Source: Pigoraptor vietnamica (taxonomy: Eukaryota; Opisthokonta; Filasterea). Taken from it: a DNA stretch of 36,545 bases. The translations under genes and the position numbers were made by a program. The notes beneath the pieces were generated by a model. It was not told where the DNA came from and did not search any database. It worked only from the letters and a program-made list of their open reading frames with translations. This document shows positions 1 through 12,598 of this stretch, one piece after another; position 1 is the stretch's first letter, and every line of letters begins with the position of its first letter. Where the stretch lies: contig CALSCQ010003268.1 of the NCBI GenBank assembly GCA_943704525.1, forward strand, positions 2,618 to 39,162, read 5' to 3'.

Positions 1-1590
1 GGGAACACGCGCGTCTCGACCGACAGCGGCTGGTGCGTCACGGGGTCCAGCGCCACAATGTGGAAGCGGGGCTCGTACTTCTGGAACGAGTTGAGCATGA
101 TGTGGCCCTCGTTGTTGAGGCAGTTCGTGATCTTCACCTTGGAGAAGTTCACCTCCTGGCCCATCCAGTGCGAGCCCGTGTTCGGCGAATCGGGGTGCGT
201 GTAGACCGTGGGAAGGAGGGGCTTCGAAATCTTGCCGGCCTCGACCCAGTCCTTGCCGTTGTACTTCCAGCGCGTGTCGCCGACGGGCACAAACTCGAGC
301 ATGATCGAGTAGACGCCGTACGCCGGGAGTCCGGACAGGCGCAGCTTGGGCGTCGGGAAGAGGCAGCGGCCGTTGCGCGTGAGAATCATCTCCGTCGTCG
401 CCTTGTGGAACTCGGACCACAGCTCCTGCTCGCACAGCGACACCGTCATCCCCGCGGGAACCTGGGGCTTCGGGGGCGCCTGCTGCTGCACGCAGGGCTT
501 GACGTCCTCCTCAGTCGCAAAGAGCATAGTCGGCAGCTGCTCGCGGAGCGCGTGGTGGAGCGGCGCCGTGACATTCTCGCGCGACGCAGACACCTCCGAG
601 CCGGCCGACGCGAGACTGTTGAAGCTGCTGATGTCGCCGAACAGGTCGCACGAGAGGGCATCGTCCGAGGCGCCGAGCAGCCACGACGTGAGGGCGGCGA
701 CGTCGTTGCTGCTGGGCGACACGGGCACGGCCTGGACGGGCGACGTCTCCATGCGAGGGCGCTTGGCAACCGTCGCGTAGTCACTGCAACGACGAGGGAT
801 GCGCAGTCAGCACGGCTGCTTTCAAGTCGCACAACACGCGCAGACAGAACTCAGGCCCAGACACTCACTCTTCCTCGAGGGCGCGCTTGCCGACGGGCAC
901 CGCGACGAGCTCCTGGCTGCGCTCAGAGTCCATGTCGTCCTCGCCGTGGAGGCTCGCGTGCGGGTTCGAGCGCTTCTTGAGGTGGCGGATCATGTCGCTC
1001 TGGTAGACGGTCACCGCAATAAAGTCCGTGTCCGGAAACACGCGCGTCTCGACCGACAGCGGCTGGTGCGTCACGGGGTCCAGCGCCACAATGTGGAAGC
1101 GGGGCTCGTACTTCTGGAACGAGTTGAGCATGATGTGGCCCTCGTTGTTGAGGCAGTTCGTGATCTTCACCTTCGCAAAGCTCACTTCCTGGCTCATCCA
1201 GTGCGACCCGGTGTTGGGCGAATCGGGATGCGTGTAGACCGTCGTCAGCAGCGGCTTCGAAATCTTGCCGGCCTCGATCCACTCCTTGCCGTTGTACTTC
1301 CAGCGAATGTCGTTGACGGGCACGAACTCGAGCATAATCGAGAAGATGCCGTACGCCGGGAGGCCCGAGAGACGCAGCTTGGGCGTCGGGAAGAGGCAGC
1401 GGCCGTTGCGAGTGAGAATCATCTCCGTCGTCGCCTTGTGGAACTCGGACCACAGCTCCTGCTGCTCGAGCTGCACGTTGAACTTGGTGCCGTCGGCCGC
1501 GGGCGAGCCGGCCTCGGCAATGTAGGGCTCGCACGAGAGGAGAATGTCCGTCGCAGACCACTGCGGCTGCAGGTTCGCCGGGCGCTGCGC

Positions 1591-1636
<46 letters not shown>

Positions 1637-1812
1637 AGCGCGTGGAGCGTGTTGGGGCGCGAGGGCTGCTCGCACGAAATCTCGTCGCCGCAGTAGTCGA
1701 GGAGGAGGTCAAAATTGTCCGTCTCCCCAAACAGCGACGTGAGGGCCGGCGCGGGCTGCTTCGCGGACAGCGGGGCCTCGGCAACAAGCCCGCGCTCGGG
1801 CATCATGGCCAT
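1..1812 (-). CDS. Double T-box transcription factor (C-terminal end beyond window)
   Basis: Predicted nuclear DNA-binding protein. Exon 1 runs 1812-869 and exon 2 runs 783 to the window edge. The intron 868-784 begins GTGAGT and ends TTGCAG. Joining them makes codon GA|T and keeps the frame. Exon 1 encodes 13 consecutive Gln (residues 61-73) and a T-box from about residue 120 to 285, with TEMILTRNGR, HPDSPNTGSHWM, NSFQKYEPRFHIV and FIAVTVYQ. A linker of about 150 residues with an AKRPR basic patch follows. A second T-box starts near residue 436 and is cut at ETRVFP. The two copies differ at about ten of roughly 140 residues. An acceptor-like CTTGTAG lies just upstream of the chosen ATG (intron side ending at 1826), so a 5' exon is possible; the frame is also open further upstream. 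Without splicing, translation would stop at TGA 867-865 and give a single-T-box protein. Two adjacent genes are the alternative reading, but the phase-matched intron favours one gene. Orthology within the T-box family cannot be assigned here. Confidence 0.85.
784..868 (-). other. Intron joining the two T-box exons
   Basis: The 85-bp intron reads GTGAGT at its 5' end and TTGCAG at its 3' end on the minus strand. Splicing is phase 2 and preserves the frame between the two T-box domains. Length and donor match other introns in the window. Retaining it would truncate the protein after the first T-box. Confidence 0.8.
1594..1632 (-). repeat. CAG(13) tract encoding polyglutamine
   Basis: Thirteen uninterrupted CAG codons on the coding strand (CTG on plus) lie in the N-terminal region of the T-box protein, ahead of the first DNA-binding domain. 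A pure codon repeat is expected to vary in length between individuals. PolyQ stretches are common in transcription-factor activation regions. Confidence 0.95.
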
Positions 1813-2325
1813 ATCCCCATCGAACCTACAAGGCAAAAGTGCCGCACCGTCAACAGGCCATCCAAACCCCCAAAAGCAGACGCGAAAATGCATTAAATGG
1901 CCACAATTCATGCAAAGGCAGCACAACAATTAAGAATTCGCCAAGTGGATTCAAGCAAAGGAAGGAAACCAAAAAACCCGCACACACATCCATCAAAACC
2001 CACTGCGCGAGGTAAGACTCGACGTTCCCAAATTCGCCCAAGAGAGGGTTCGAGGGCTGGGTCGCAAGACGCGAGCCACCCTGGTCGTCGCGAGACCAGC
2101 ACATTTTCGCTACAGAAAGCGAATCCGCAACACGAAAGGCTCAAGAGGGTCAAAAGGACGCAAGAACGCGTCCTCCGCTACGACGGCTGTCAAACCGCAA
2201 AGAGCGCACGCCGACGTCGCAAACGTAGTAAGTTTTTGTCCAAAATTCGCCGTGAATAATATCTCTATAGTGCCCGCCTCATCTGTTGTACGTTCCTGCG
2301 TTGCAACGGACTGTACGAGAGTGAG

Positions 2326-2330
<5 letters not shown>

Positions 2331-2360
<30 letters not shown>
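2331..2360 (+). repeat. (AG)15 microsatellite
   Basis: A pure AG dinucleotide run lies in the T-box/polyubiquitin intergenic region. Such runs can act as GAGA-type promoter elements in animals, but nothing here shows that this one does. Confidence 0.9.
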
Positions 2361-2363
<3 letters not shown>

Positions 2364-3126
2364 GACGATGCATGCAGACCGTCGACGATGGTGGCGTGAG
2401 AACGCCCAGGTCGATTCTCTTTGTGCTCGGCGCGATAATTTGAGAAGCTGGGCATTTTCGGCTGGTTTTGAGTCCCTTACTGCCAATGGTGGTTCCGTCG
2501 GCATTTATTACTGTAATAAAACCGATGTCCGGGTTGATACTTAGCCCATACTTAGGGGAAATGATCGGCATTTCCGGGTGCGTTTATTTTGAAACGTTTT
2601 CTGTGAGTGTGAGTACAGCACACCCCACAAAAGACACGCGGTCCTTTTTTGAATTCCATAGTGAATCCATACAAACGCAGTGACATTTCATTAATTTCTC
2701 ACAGAGCCAAAAATGACGTTTACACTGCGAGAAACACATACTTGTGAAAAGGTGCAAAAAATGGAACTGCCCATGTTACCGTATGACCGATCATCAGAAC
2801 GATTTGACTTGGCACTGGTACCCTGTTTCCAATTTTGGACTAGGGCTCTTCATCAATGCATAGACGTCATTACAGGCAGTGACGGTAATATGACGCTGGA
2901 TAATGCTCGAAGTGTCCAGCAATACCATGAGGTCATTGTTTCAGCGTCTTAGTTTTGCGGGATCGAAGTAACCAAATATTACATGAAGTTTGAATTCCGA
3001 TACTTTGCCGGTATAATTTACAGCGTCGAATACCTACTAGATATCCCTATTTCGATTTGGGGTTACTCAGCAACCGTCATCAACAAATTCGACATGCGGT
3101 TAACCACCAGACCACACGTCCTCCCT

Positions 3127-4348
<1,222 letters not shown>

Positions 4349-6413
4349 CCCGTTGACGCCGACCTTTTGCGCGACTGTACATATGTGAAAGAATGAACAA
4401 TGGTTCAGAAACGATGATGGTCCGAAAATGCCAGCTTTTTTATTGCACATTTTCAAAGCAAACACCATACTCTCATTGTGCCACATACCCTGTCGAGCCG
4501 ACCTACGCAACAATGGCACAGCACGTCAGTACCAGCACAGTATAGCCAACAAGGGGTGGGCAAGCACGCAGGCAGGGGTCAGAAAGTTTTTTTCACGTCA
4601 AACATCAGTCAGACGGCAATTCCTATCAATAACAAACTCATCACAACCTGCGCTCCAGCGGTACGCGCGCCAAATGCAACACACACCGACCTTGCAATAC
4701 ACTGTTCTCGGTGAGTCACTGCGGCGTTCTCAGCATACGATTAATCTTCCTGCACGTCGCACCAAGTGAGAGAGAGCATAGCCGTTAGTGCACTGTCGGC
4801 ACGTGGCGCAAGGAGGGCGAAGGAAAGAGACTCGGTTGATATCATCGATGAACCGAACATTTTTTTCTCTCCTTCACGGTGTTAGGACAGTTGCGAAAAA
4901 AACGTTTTAATCCTCTATCACAAAATGCGCGCACACACAAACGCCCAGCAAACACACCTTCGTATCAGTGCCCACGGCGTTGCGGGACGGTTTCACCAGT
5001 GGGGATCCGCCGCTGCTATTCAAACGAAAGCGACAAGAACATCAGCCAACTATTTAGCACGGCACGAAATCAGAGTACACGAGAAAGAAAGCGTCAGCAA
5101 AAAGAGACTCGTTCACCACGGTAAAGGCATTTGTACGATGCCGTAAGTCCGCCCGTCTCTAAACATGTCATCACACAGTTTAAGGACACGATGCGACAAA
5201 GCCGTTGGAAATCCTCACCACTCGCTAAGCAAGACTTTCTTCTTGTTCTGCTGGCAAGGGACCCCGAGATGGTTGGAGAGGAGCCTGCGACCGTAAGCAC
5301 GGTATCGTGAGATACCGGAACAGACGCGAGTACGCCAATTTGAAAATAGCGAGGTTCCCTAAGACAAGGCTGAAACTATAATTAACGGTATAAATCGTCA
5401 ACGTGCTATGCACTCTGTGGACGTACATCATCATCGGAAACAGCAAACTCATTTTTTGGCGCCGCAAATTCAAATAAATACGCACCCTCCACGAGGCAAC
5501 AAGGGCCTCGACGTGGTTGAGAAAAGATTGGCCTGTAAGTCCAAACTGCACGTTAGACATGTGCAAGGCAAACCAATACATATCTCAACAGCGCAAAGGG
5601 GCTGATCAGACAGATATAGCTCATTGTGTATCATCAGGGTAATAAGAGTTGGATTTTTTGTGTGTTCATCACGCCAACGACCGTACGCACAAAAAGAGAG
5701 ACAATAAAACTCACCGGTAGAATGGCGTGCAGTCGCACAGAGCAATACAAAACCTCTACAACGCAAAAAGGGGGGAGAGGCGTCGTCAGCACACGCAACA
5801 AAGAGCGAATGGCGGCGCTTCGAATGGGGGTGCATCAGTACAGGTCTGTGGTTACAACTATTCCACAAGGAAATTCAGAACGAGTTGCATGATCTCATCA
5901 CGCGCAGCCACACATGGTAAATGGTGTCTGCGTGGTATTGCTCACCTCGAACGAGGTGCAGTCGTGCCGGTTCAGCGTCGCTGTTTGCTTTGTTTGAAGA
6001 GCACGGAAGCCATGCACACGTGCGCGCGAAAACGCACATGGTCTGCCACGGGTACAAAGAGCCGACCCATCTGAATTTACATACGGGGGTTGAACAATAA
6101 ACATCCTGTGTACATCCGGGGCAAGTAGAGTTGATGTAACAAAGACGTTACAATTATCCGAGACTATTTGGACTGAACTTCGAGTCCGGCAAATGCATTG
6201 AATTTGCCCTCACACTCAAATAACAGAGAAGTGATCACTTCACCGTGAACTGCCGGCCAGGCAAGGGTTGGCTATAACACGCCGGCTCTCTGTTTCTCAT
6301 TCGCGAGAGCACTGTTGAAGACTTGGGCCTCCAATTACGTGACAGCCCACGACTGCGCGGAGGCTGCATTCAGTTGCAGCGCGTGCGCATGTGCGTGCGA
6401 AAAGTGCGCCAGT
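4349..6413. other. Gene-free region between polyubiquitin and SAC9-like gene
   Basis: I find no convincing coding region, RNA gene or mobile element in these 2.06 kb on either strand. Open frames are short and of mixed composition. Single motifs are visible, including one TGAGTCA heptamer at 4712-4718 and an unassigned AATAAA at 6096-6101. The left part should hold the polyubiquitin 3' UTR and the right part the promoter of the SAC9-like gene. Confidence 0.5.
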
Positions 6414-9400
6414 ATGACTCGCGAACCGCAGTCGCCGGCGCGCTCGACACAACCACACACGCCACAGCAGCGACAGACAACGCACGTCGTCGTTGACGTT
6501 GCCGGACATGTGGTAATTGCCGCAGGCACTGATGCATGCGTATTCCCTGTGCGGTTGTGAATATGTGCGCGGGAGACTTGCTCAACCCCTTGCTATCGAC
6601 GCAGTTTATTGTGTCGTCGCTGTCCTCGCGGACAGACGTGGTTGTGATCGCGGTGGATGCCGTATCCGGGCGCCTCTCGCACGATGGACTCGAGGGCATT
6701 GACGTGTTTCGCAGTGAGGCGGACGCGCTTGCGCGAGTGGACCCGCGTGGCATCGCCACAAGAAAGTGGGTTCATTTCGTCTTGCGTTTGTTTGTGTGCT
6801 GTGTAGAGGTGTTAGAGGTGTAATGGTGTTTATGTGCGTTTATGTGCGTGAATAAGTGTGTGTGCGTATATGTAGTGTGTAAGTGCATGTGGCGTGTGCG
6901 TATTGTGGCGTGTGTGCGTGTGTGTGTGAGTGGTGCTTGCATTCCCCACTGACCGGTGTTGTTACGCAGGCGCGTTCCCGCGCTTCTTGGCTACATTGTG
7001 CACGGTGGTCAAGGTCATATCCTCGCTGCGACCAAGGTATGGGTTGCCCACGCACGGGTCGCTTTCTGCGTGTTTTATTATTGATGGTGTGTTGACGTCC
7101 CTAACCTCCACCACAGGTACGGCGACTCCAGGCGCACGGGCACCACACTGTGTATTGCGTCGAATCGTCTGCGTGGATTCGCTGCCAGCTCCAGTGCGGG
7201 GACATGTCCGGACGCCGCGAGGGCTTGCTTGTCGCCTCGCTTCGGTCGTACCCTCTGGACGGTTGCCACTACTTTTCGGAGACGCTGGATCTCACGCGAC
7301 CGCACCTGCCGGCCGGCGACACGACCCCCTCGCAGGGGAGGGTATGCTACGATGACTACGTTTGGAACGTGCACATCGCGGCGCCCTTTGTCGCCATTGG
7401 CTTCGCGGACTGCTGTCGCCCGCTCTTGCACGGCATCGTGCATGCGGGCGCTGTACAAGGCGAAGGGTGCGTGCTCTTGTGTCTGCCCGTGAGTCTGTAC
7501 GCAAGCGGTGTTATAATTCACCCGACTCACATCCCTTTGTCTGTCCGGTGTGCGTGCATGCGTGTGCGTGCGGCGGTTTTCTTCTTGCAGGAACGTTACT
7601 ACCCGCTACCTCTTCCTCACCCGTCGGAGTAGCCGTTGTCCGTACCCGTCCGCGGCGGCGCGCGGCATGGCACGTGACGGCGGCGTTGCAAACGAGTCCG
7701 AGTGCGAGCTCTGCTTTTGGACGTCGGACGAATACGCCAGCGAGGCGCGTGCCCCTGGCGCCCCGGATGTTCCGTCCACGTGGGTGGACTTTCGTTCCGT
7801 CGTGTTCCGAAAGGGCACGGCGCCCGTCCCTTGTCCGGACCCATGCGCGGCCGCCAGTACCGCCCCGCCCACGCCGCCACCTTTGACGTCGCAGTCCTCT
7901 GTGCCTGCGATGGTGGTCCCTACGCAAGAGGCGAACTCCGGCGCGACTCCTACGGACACCGCCGCCGAGCGCGACTGCACGGCAGCATTGGGTGCGCACG
8001 TGCGCGAGATACTCGATCGCTTTGGCACGCAGAGACTTGCATTTGTGAGCCTCCTTCGCGGCGGCGGCGTCACGTCCGTATCGCTCGAGCGGGCCGTGGC
8101 GAGGCTTCGCAAGGAACTTCGCGCCGAGCTTGCGCTTGTTCGTTACGACTGGGAGCTCACCTGCTCTGCGTTGGGCGGCACCGCCGGCGCGATGGAAGGT
8201 CTCTGGGAAATTGCGCTCGGCGTGTGCCGTGACATGGGAATGTTTGGCGCGCGCATGGAACTCGACCGCGCCGCCCCGGATGAAGGCGGCGCCTCCTCGT
8301 ACCCCGGCTTGTCGTCACCCGTGTTTGCGTCGGGACGAACCGACCAGCGGTGGACGGTGAGCATAGTTTGCGAGAACGGCATCGGAGCGTCGTCGCTTGC
8401 AGGGCTTGCGATCGCCTGCTCTGCGGCGGCAACGGCCGTCTCGTCCCTCGGCTTTGTGCCCGTGCGCGAGACGCCGTCCGCGTCCCCGTCGACGCGGCGG
8501 AGTGCCACGGTCGCATCGCACCCCATCCGCGCACCCGAGGGAATTCCCATCGCCCTCGCCAACGCCCTCGGCCACGGCTTCCTCTATGCGATCGCGCAGT
8601 TTCTCGCGGCGGACGCGGACCAGTCGTCGCGCGCTTACGAGCTGCGCGGCAACGCCTCCCTCGCCGACAGCCTGCGGCGCATGGCGGCTGGCGTGCCCCA
8701 GGGAGGTCACACGCACGGCCCCCCGCAGCCGGCATTGACGCAACGCGAGGGCCTGTTTGGACACCACGTGACACCCGCACCCAATGCGACAGACGCCACA
8801 GGGGATGACACAGGCGCGCCCAATCGCGCAGAGGCGGTCGCGCGGTGCGAGCAGATTGACCTTCTCCTCGGTCGCCGGCTCGTCGAGCTGATGCCGTCCC
8901 ACGCCCACCCGCGCGGACAGGCGCCGCACCTCATAAGCATGCTGCCCGGGGCATTTTGCCTGGACCTCTCGCCGTTTCCGCTGACAACGAGCGAGGGCTT
9001 GGCAATCCCCGCGGACGCGCTCCTCCTGCCCCCCGGTTGGGGTAATGCCACGGCATCGGCGGGCGCTGGCGCGATGTCCTCGCTTCCGCCGTGGACGTTC
9101 TACCTCGCCCCGCCCGGATGCGACCGCGTGTCGGTGACCATTGCGCTTGCGGCCTTTGCGCACGTGACCGCGGTGGCATTGTGGGTGCGACACGGCGAGT
9201 GCGACGTGACGTCCCCTCAAACCATGGACGTGTACCTCGGGACGCACGCGGACACTCTGGAGCCCGTGCTGCAGGTGAGGACTCGGCTGCAAACTTTGTC
9301 GAATTATGCAAACAAACATAACAACACCCGCTGAACACCGGCCTCCTGCCCACCGGACGTTTGTCTGTAGGACGTCCAACTGCCTTTCTGTCGGGACGGC

Positions 9401-11714
9401 ACGCGCATCCACTACTCAATTCCCTCGCCAGCCAACACGCGCCTGGCGGATGCGCCGGCGCTCTTTCGATTCGGTGCCGACCACACGCGACGGCCAGCAA
9501 GCCGCTTTGCCCGGATCGTGCTTCGGGGTGCTCCGCCGCAAGCACAGATGACGCTCGGTGCCGTCGAGGTGTTTGGCGTGTGGGCGCCGAGCCCCGTCGA
9601 CCCTCTCGACGCGTCGTCAGCCGGGCACATTGTTGCATCCGCCCGGACCGTGTCCGCATCGCGAGCCCTCGACGATCTGTTGGAGCGGTGCGATAGTGCG
9701 CTATCCGCAGGTATACCACCGCTGAGGTCGCGAAGCGTGGACAGTCGCGCTTTTCGCGCTCGAGGAAGTGCGTTGGTCGCCTCTGACGCGCCGCGTGCGA
9801 CGGCCCTCACTGTGGGCGATCCGAGCAGCATGCGCGCCCGTCTCTCGCCGTCCCCAGTGGACGGACGGCCCTCGCTGTCGCCCGATGCAACTCTTGACGA
9901 CGACGCCGCCGCAAACATTGAGCAGTACGCGCGACAGGTGTCCCTTCGACTGGCGGGCGGTTCTCTGGGCTTTGCGGACGCCCTCATGCTTGAGAGGGAG
10001 CGGTTGCGGCTGGGTGTTACGGCCGCACAGCGCGCCTTTGCGCTCGCGCAATTAGGTGTCGTGGAGGCCGCGCTGGACCCGAACCGCTTTGTCTGTGGAC
10101 GAGAGGACTCGCGCGGGACCGTCACCGCAACGACGGGTGGAGTGACCGCAGGTGCGGCCGGGATGGTAACGTCGACGTCGACGCCGGCGCCTCCATTTGG
10201 ATTCGGAACGCCAATGTCTCCTTCACCCAGCATCTCGGGTGGTGTCGCGTCGCCGTTCCAGTTGTCGCAAGGGGCGAGTCCCTCGTCGGCGCAATTTGCC
10301 CGCGGTCGCACTGTCGCGTGCGCGGGCTGCCGAGCGTCCGTTCCAGCCGGTGCGCAGTCTGTGTGCCGGTACTGTGGGCGCGGATTTTGCGACAAGTGCA
10401 TGTCGCCGGAACCGTGCGACGTCCTCGAATTTGGCACCGAGAAACAGCCCGTCTGTGCCGCCTGCGCCGCATCCATTCTTGAGCAGCGCGACTGCGTCGA
10501 CGACATTGTGCGCCGACTGCGTGCCACCGACGAGCGCGACCGCCGCCGCGAGCAATCGACCAGCGTGCCCTATCAGTGCGGCGTTTCCGATGGCTGCCAG
10601 TCGCTCGATGTGGGCGCCGCCCATGGCGATCCGTGCGGGTCGGTGGGTCGGCCCAGCCTCGTGGACGCGGCAGAGTCGTTGTGGTCGCTCGCCGAGCACC
10701 CGCGTGCCGCGCTTGTCCACGCCGTGAATTCTGACCTCAGGTCCCCTCCGCCGGAGTGCGTGCTTCTTCCGCCGGACGCGCCGTCTGTCTCCGGTCTCGC
10801 GTGGGTCGCGCCCGCCGGGACCCGCCGCGCCGAGTTTGTGGTGTCGCTCTCGTCGCGCGCCCTCGTACGACGCATCGAAATTGTCGCGGGCGTGTATGGA
10901 TTTCGGCCCGGGAGCGTGCCCACGGTCGCTGTCCGGACGGGCGTCATTGCGACGGACATCGTCTCGTCGTCCGTCCAGCGCCAGACGCCCACGGCCGCCG
11001 AACAAATGGCGGGCGTTGCGCCCTACGGCATCGTGCGAGTGTCACTTCCCGGCCCTGTCACGTGCCGGCTCGTGTCTCTGTCCGTCGAGCTGCCGCAGGA
11101 CGCCGCCGACGTCGAAGGCTGCGGACGATTGTCCATCGGCCGCATCCGAGTTCTCGGCGAGCCCATTGCGCACACGCACAGGACCATGTCACTGTCCGCG
11201 CTCGAGTCGGTGCGCGCCGACGCAAAGCCGGTTACGCGCAACCACGTCAAACCGCTGCAGACGAGCTACCGGCACGGCGGGCGCATCTGCGATCTCTCGC
11301 TGGACCCCGTGCAGCTCGTGGGCTTTTCTGTGATTGCCAGGCACTGCCTGGGATCGCCGACGTCGCAGGTGCGGCTTGTGCGCGTGACAGTCACGGGGAG
11401 GGCGGGCTCCAAGGGCGAAACGATCGAGCGATGCGTCGGCGTGTTTGTTATCCCGCTGTCGCCGCAGGTGGGGTATTGTCATGGACGGACGTGTGTAATG
11501 GCGGCCTTCGTTTCGTTATCAGCCCACTAGAGGTGTGATGTACCGGTTTGTTGGTAAGTCGTTGGCTGACTCGTCCATTCGTGGCATGCAGGGTGCACAC
11601 TTGTTCTACGACGTGGAGCAAATGGGAACGGGGTCCGTGGTCACTTTCGAAGCCCTCGCGACGCACGGCGCAGCTACCATGTGCGTGCCCCTCAAAGTAG
11701 CCGTATACGGCTGA
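6414..11714 (+). CDS. SAC9-like protein: inactive SAC phosphatase fold, beta-sandwich region, FYVE-like finger
   Basis: Exons are 6414-6509, 6605-6765, 6970-7036, 7117-7466, 7591-9274, 9371-11467 and 11592-11714. They sum to 4578 nt (1525 residues). The order matches plant SAC9, a protein of about 1,630 residues linked to PI(4,5)P2. The N-terminal SAC fold includes GYIVHGGQGHILAATK, YVWNVHI and LALVRYDWE. A beta-sandwich follows (MDVYLGTH to MTLGAVEVFGV). Then come a helical segment (LERERLRLG) and a cysteine cluster from residue 1103 with FYVE spacing (C-x2-C, C-RY-C, CGRGFCDKC, CAAC). The C-terminal region ends VPLKVAVYG. The SAC catalytic motif C-x5-R-T/S appears as CENGIGASS at 8369-8395: Cys485 is kept, but Arg is replaced by Ala, which predicts no catalysis. 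The plant WW insert is absent. The FYVE-like part lacks the basic RRHHCR patch, so PI3P binding is doubtful. The first exon is the least certain: an ATG at 6563 is an alternative start. Confidence 0.88.
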
Positions 11715-11912
11715 ATGTACGTCGTGGGGGAACATATTCCAAGCTTATAAGTCCACGATCTATAGCAAAGCCGCCGAAAGACTCGTAGACATATCATAAT
11801 ACAGTCGCTTTCACGATTCAGTCTGCCCCAGGCAAACCACAGTCGCACGTCCCGAGACAAAACGAAGCACGCACACGCACGCCGCACGCTTCACACACAG
11901 AACACCGGCCAA
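11715..11912. other. Short convergent intergenic region
   Basis: About 200 bp separates the 3' ends of the SAC9-like gene and the small helical protein gene. No gene is seen here. It should contain both 3' ends. Confidence 0.6.
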
Positions 11913-12576
11913 TTATCCGGGTGCAGAAGAAGGCTGTGTTGCGTGTGCCTTGGCGCGGTGGCAGCAGCACCCGCTTTCGCAGCCGCCGTGCGATTTCTCC
12001 GTCAGTCCCTTGAGCCCGCTCAACGCCGCCTGCTGCTCTGCCAACCGCGCGTCCATCAGCGACAAAAAATCACTGTCGTCGGCCGCCGTGAGCGACTCGC
12101 GCAGCCGACGCACCGCCTGCGCAGCTTCTACGGCCTCTCGATATGCCTCTGCGAGCACGCGAGCAAACAGACAGTCAGACACTGAATGCTCATATATGTC
12201 TCGGCTGGTAACGCACCGTCAAAGTACACCGAAAACCGCGCGTTGACCGCCTCGTTAATGGCCTCCTGGGCCTCTTTGTGTGCGTCTAGAATGGCATCAC
12301 GCCTGCTCCGCGCGGCAGCTGCGGCAGTGGCGGGCACATATCGGGCGACGGGCACTCGCACGGCCGCGACAAACTGAGGCGCGCACAGCCGAGCGGCGCG
12401 GACACACGCGGCCGCCATTCTGTCTGTGAGTGGGAGTGTGCGTTGCGCGCGTTGCGTGAGAATGCTTGCATGTGAGAGTGAGAGAGTGTGCTGCGCGTGT
12501 GCGAATACGCTTCCGTGAGCGCTTTGAAGCCAGTGAGAAGTGTTTCAAGTTCACTGTGCATGCCACTGCTTGACAT
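11913..12576 (-). CDS. Small helical protein of unknown function with Cys-rich tail
   Basis: I do not recognise this gene. Three exons (12576-12509, 12419-12217, 12148-11913) give 507 nt and 168 residues. The first intron is GTATTC...GACAG and the second GTGCGT...TCGCAG. Both keep the frame, which is the main support for a real gene. The protein starts MSSSGMHSELETLLTGFKAL and is mostly Ala/Glu/Arg-rich, with predicted amphipathic helices (IDAH-like and EAYREAVEAAQAVRRLR segments). A cysteine cluster, CESGCCCH, lies near the C-terminus. An internal ATG at 12418 begins an Ala/Arg-rich segment resembling a mitochondrial presequence. If that start is used, a mitochondrial protein is possible; otherwise the location is unknown. 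It is convergent with the SAC9-like gene and divergent from the CCCH gene. Confidence 0.6.
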
Positions 12577-12598
12577 CTAGAAGGATAATAAAAGTAGG

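Noticed and set aside
784-868. Reading the T-box locus as two separate tandem genes.
   Set aside because: No promoter or clear start lies between them; 85 bp with consensus donor, acceptor and matching phase is far better explained as an intron. The alternative is kept only as the intron-retention case.
799-1896. Long plus-strand open frame of 365 codons opposite the T-box gene, and a similar one at 33-980.
   Set aside because: They mirror the GC-biased third positions of the T-box exons, occur at the same place in both repeat copies, and encode Arg/Leu/Val-rich sequence with no family resemblance.
4349-6413. Possible tRNA or other small RNA genes in the gene-free region.
   Set aside because: No sequence close to the tRNA B-box (GGTTCGAATCC type), with a matching A-box and fold, was found here or in the other intergenic stretches.
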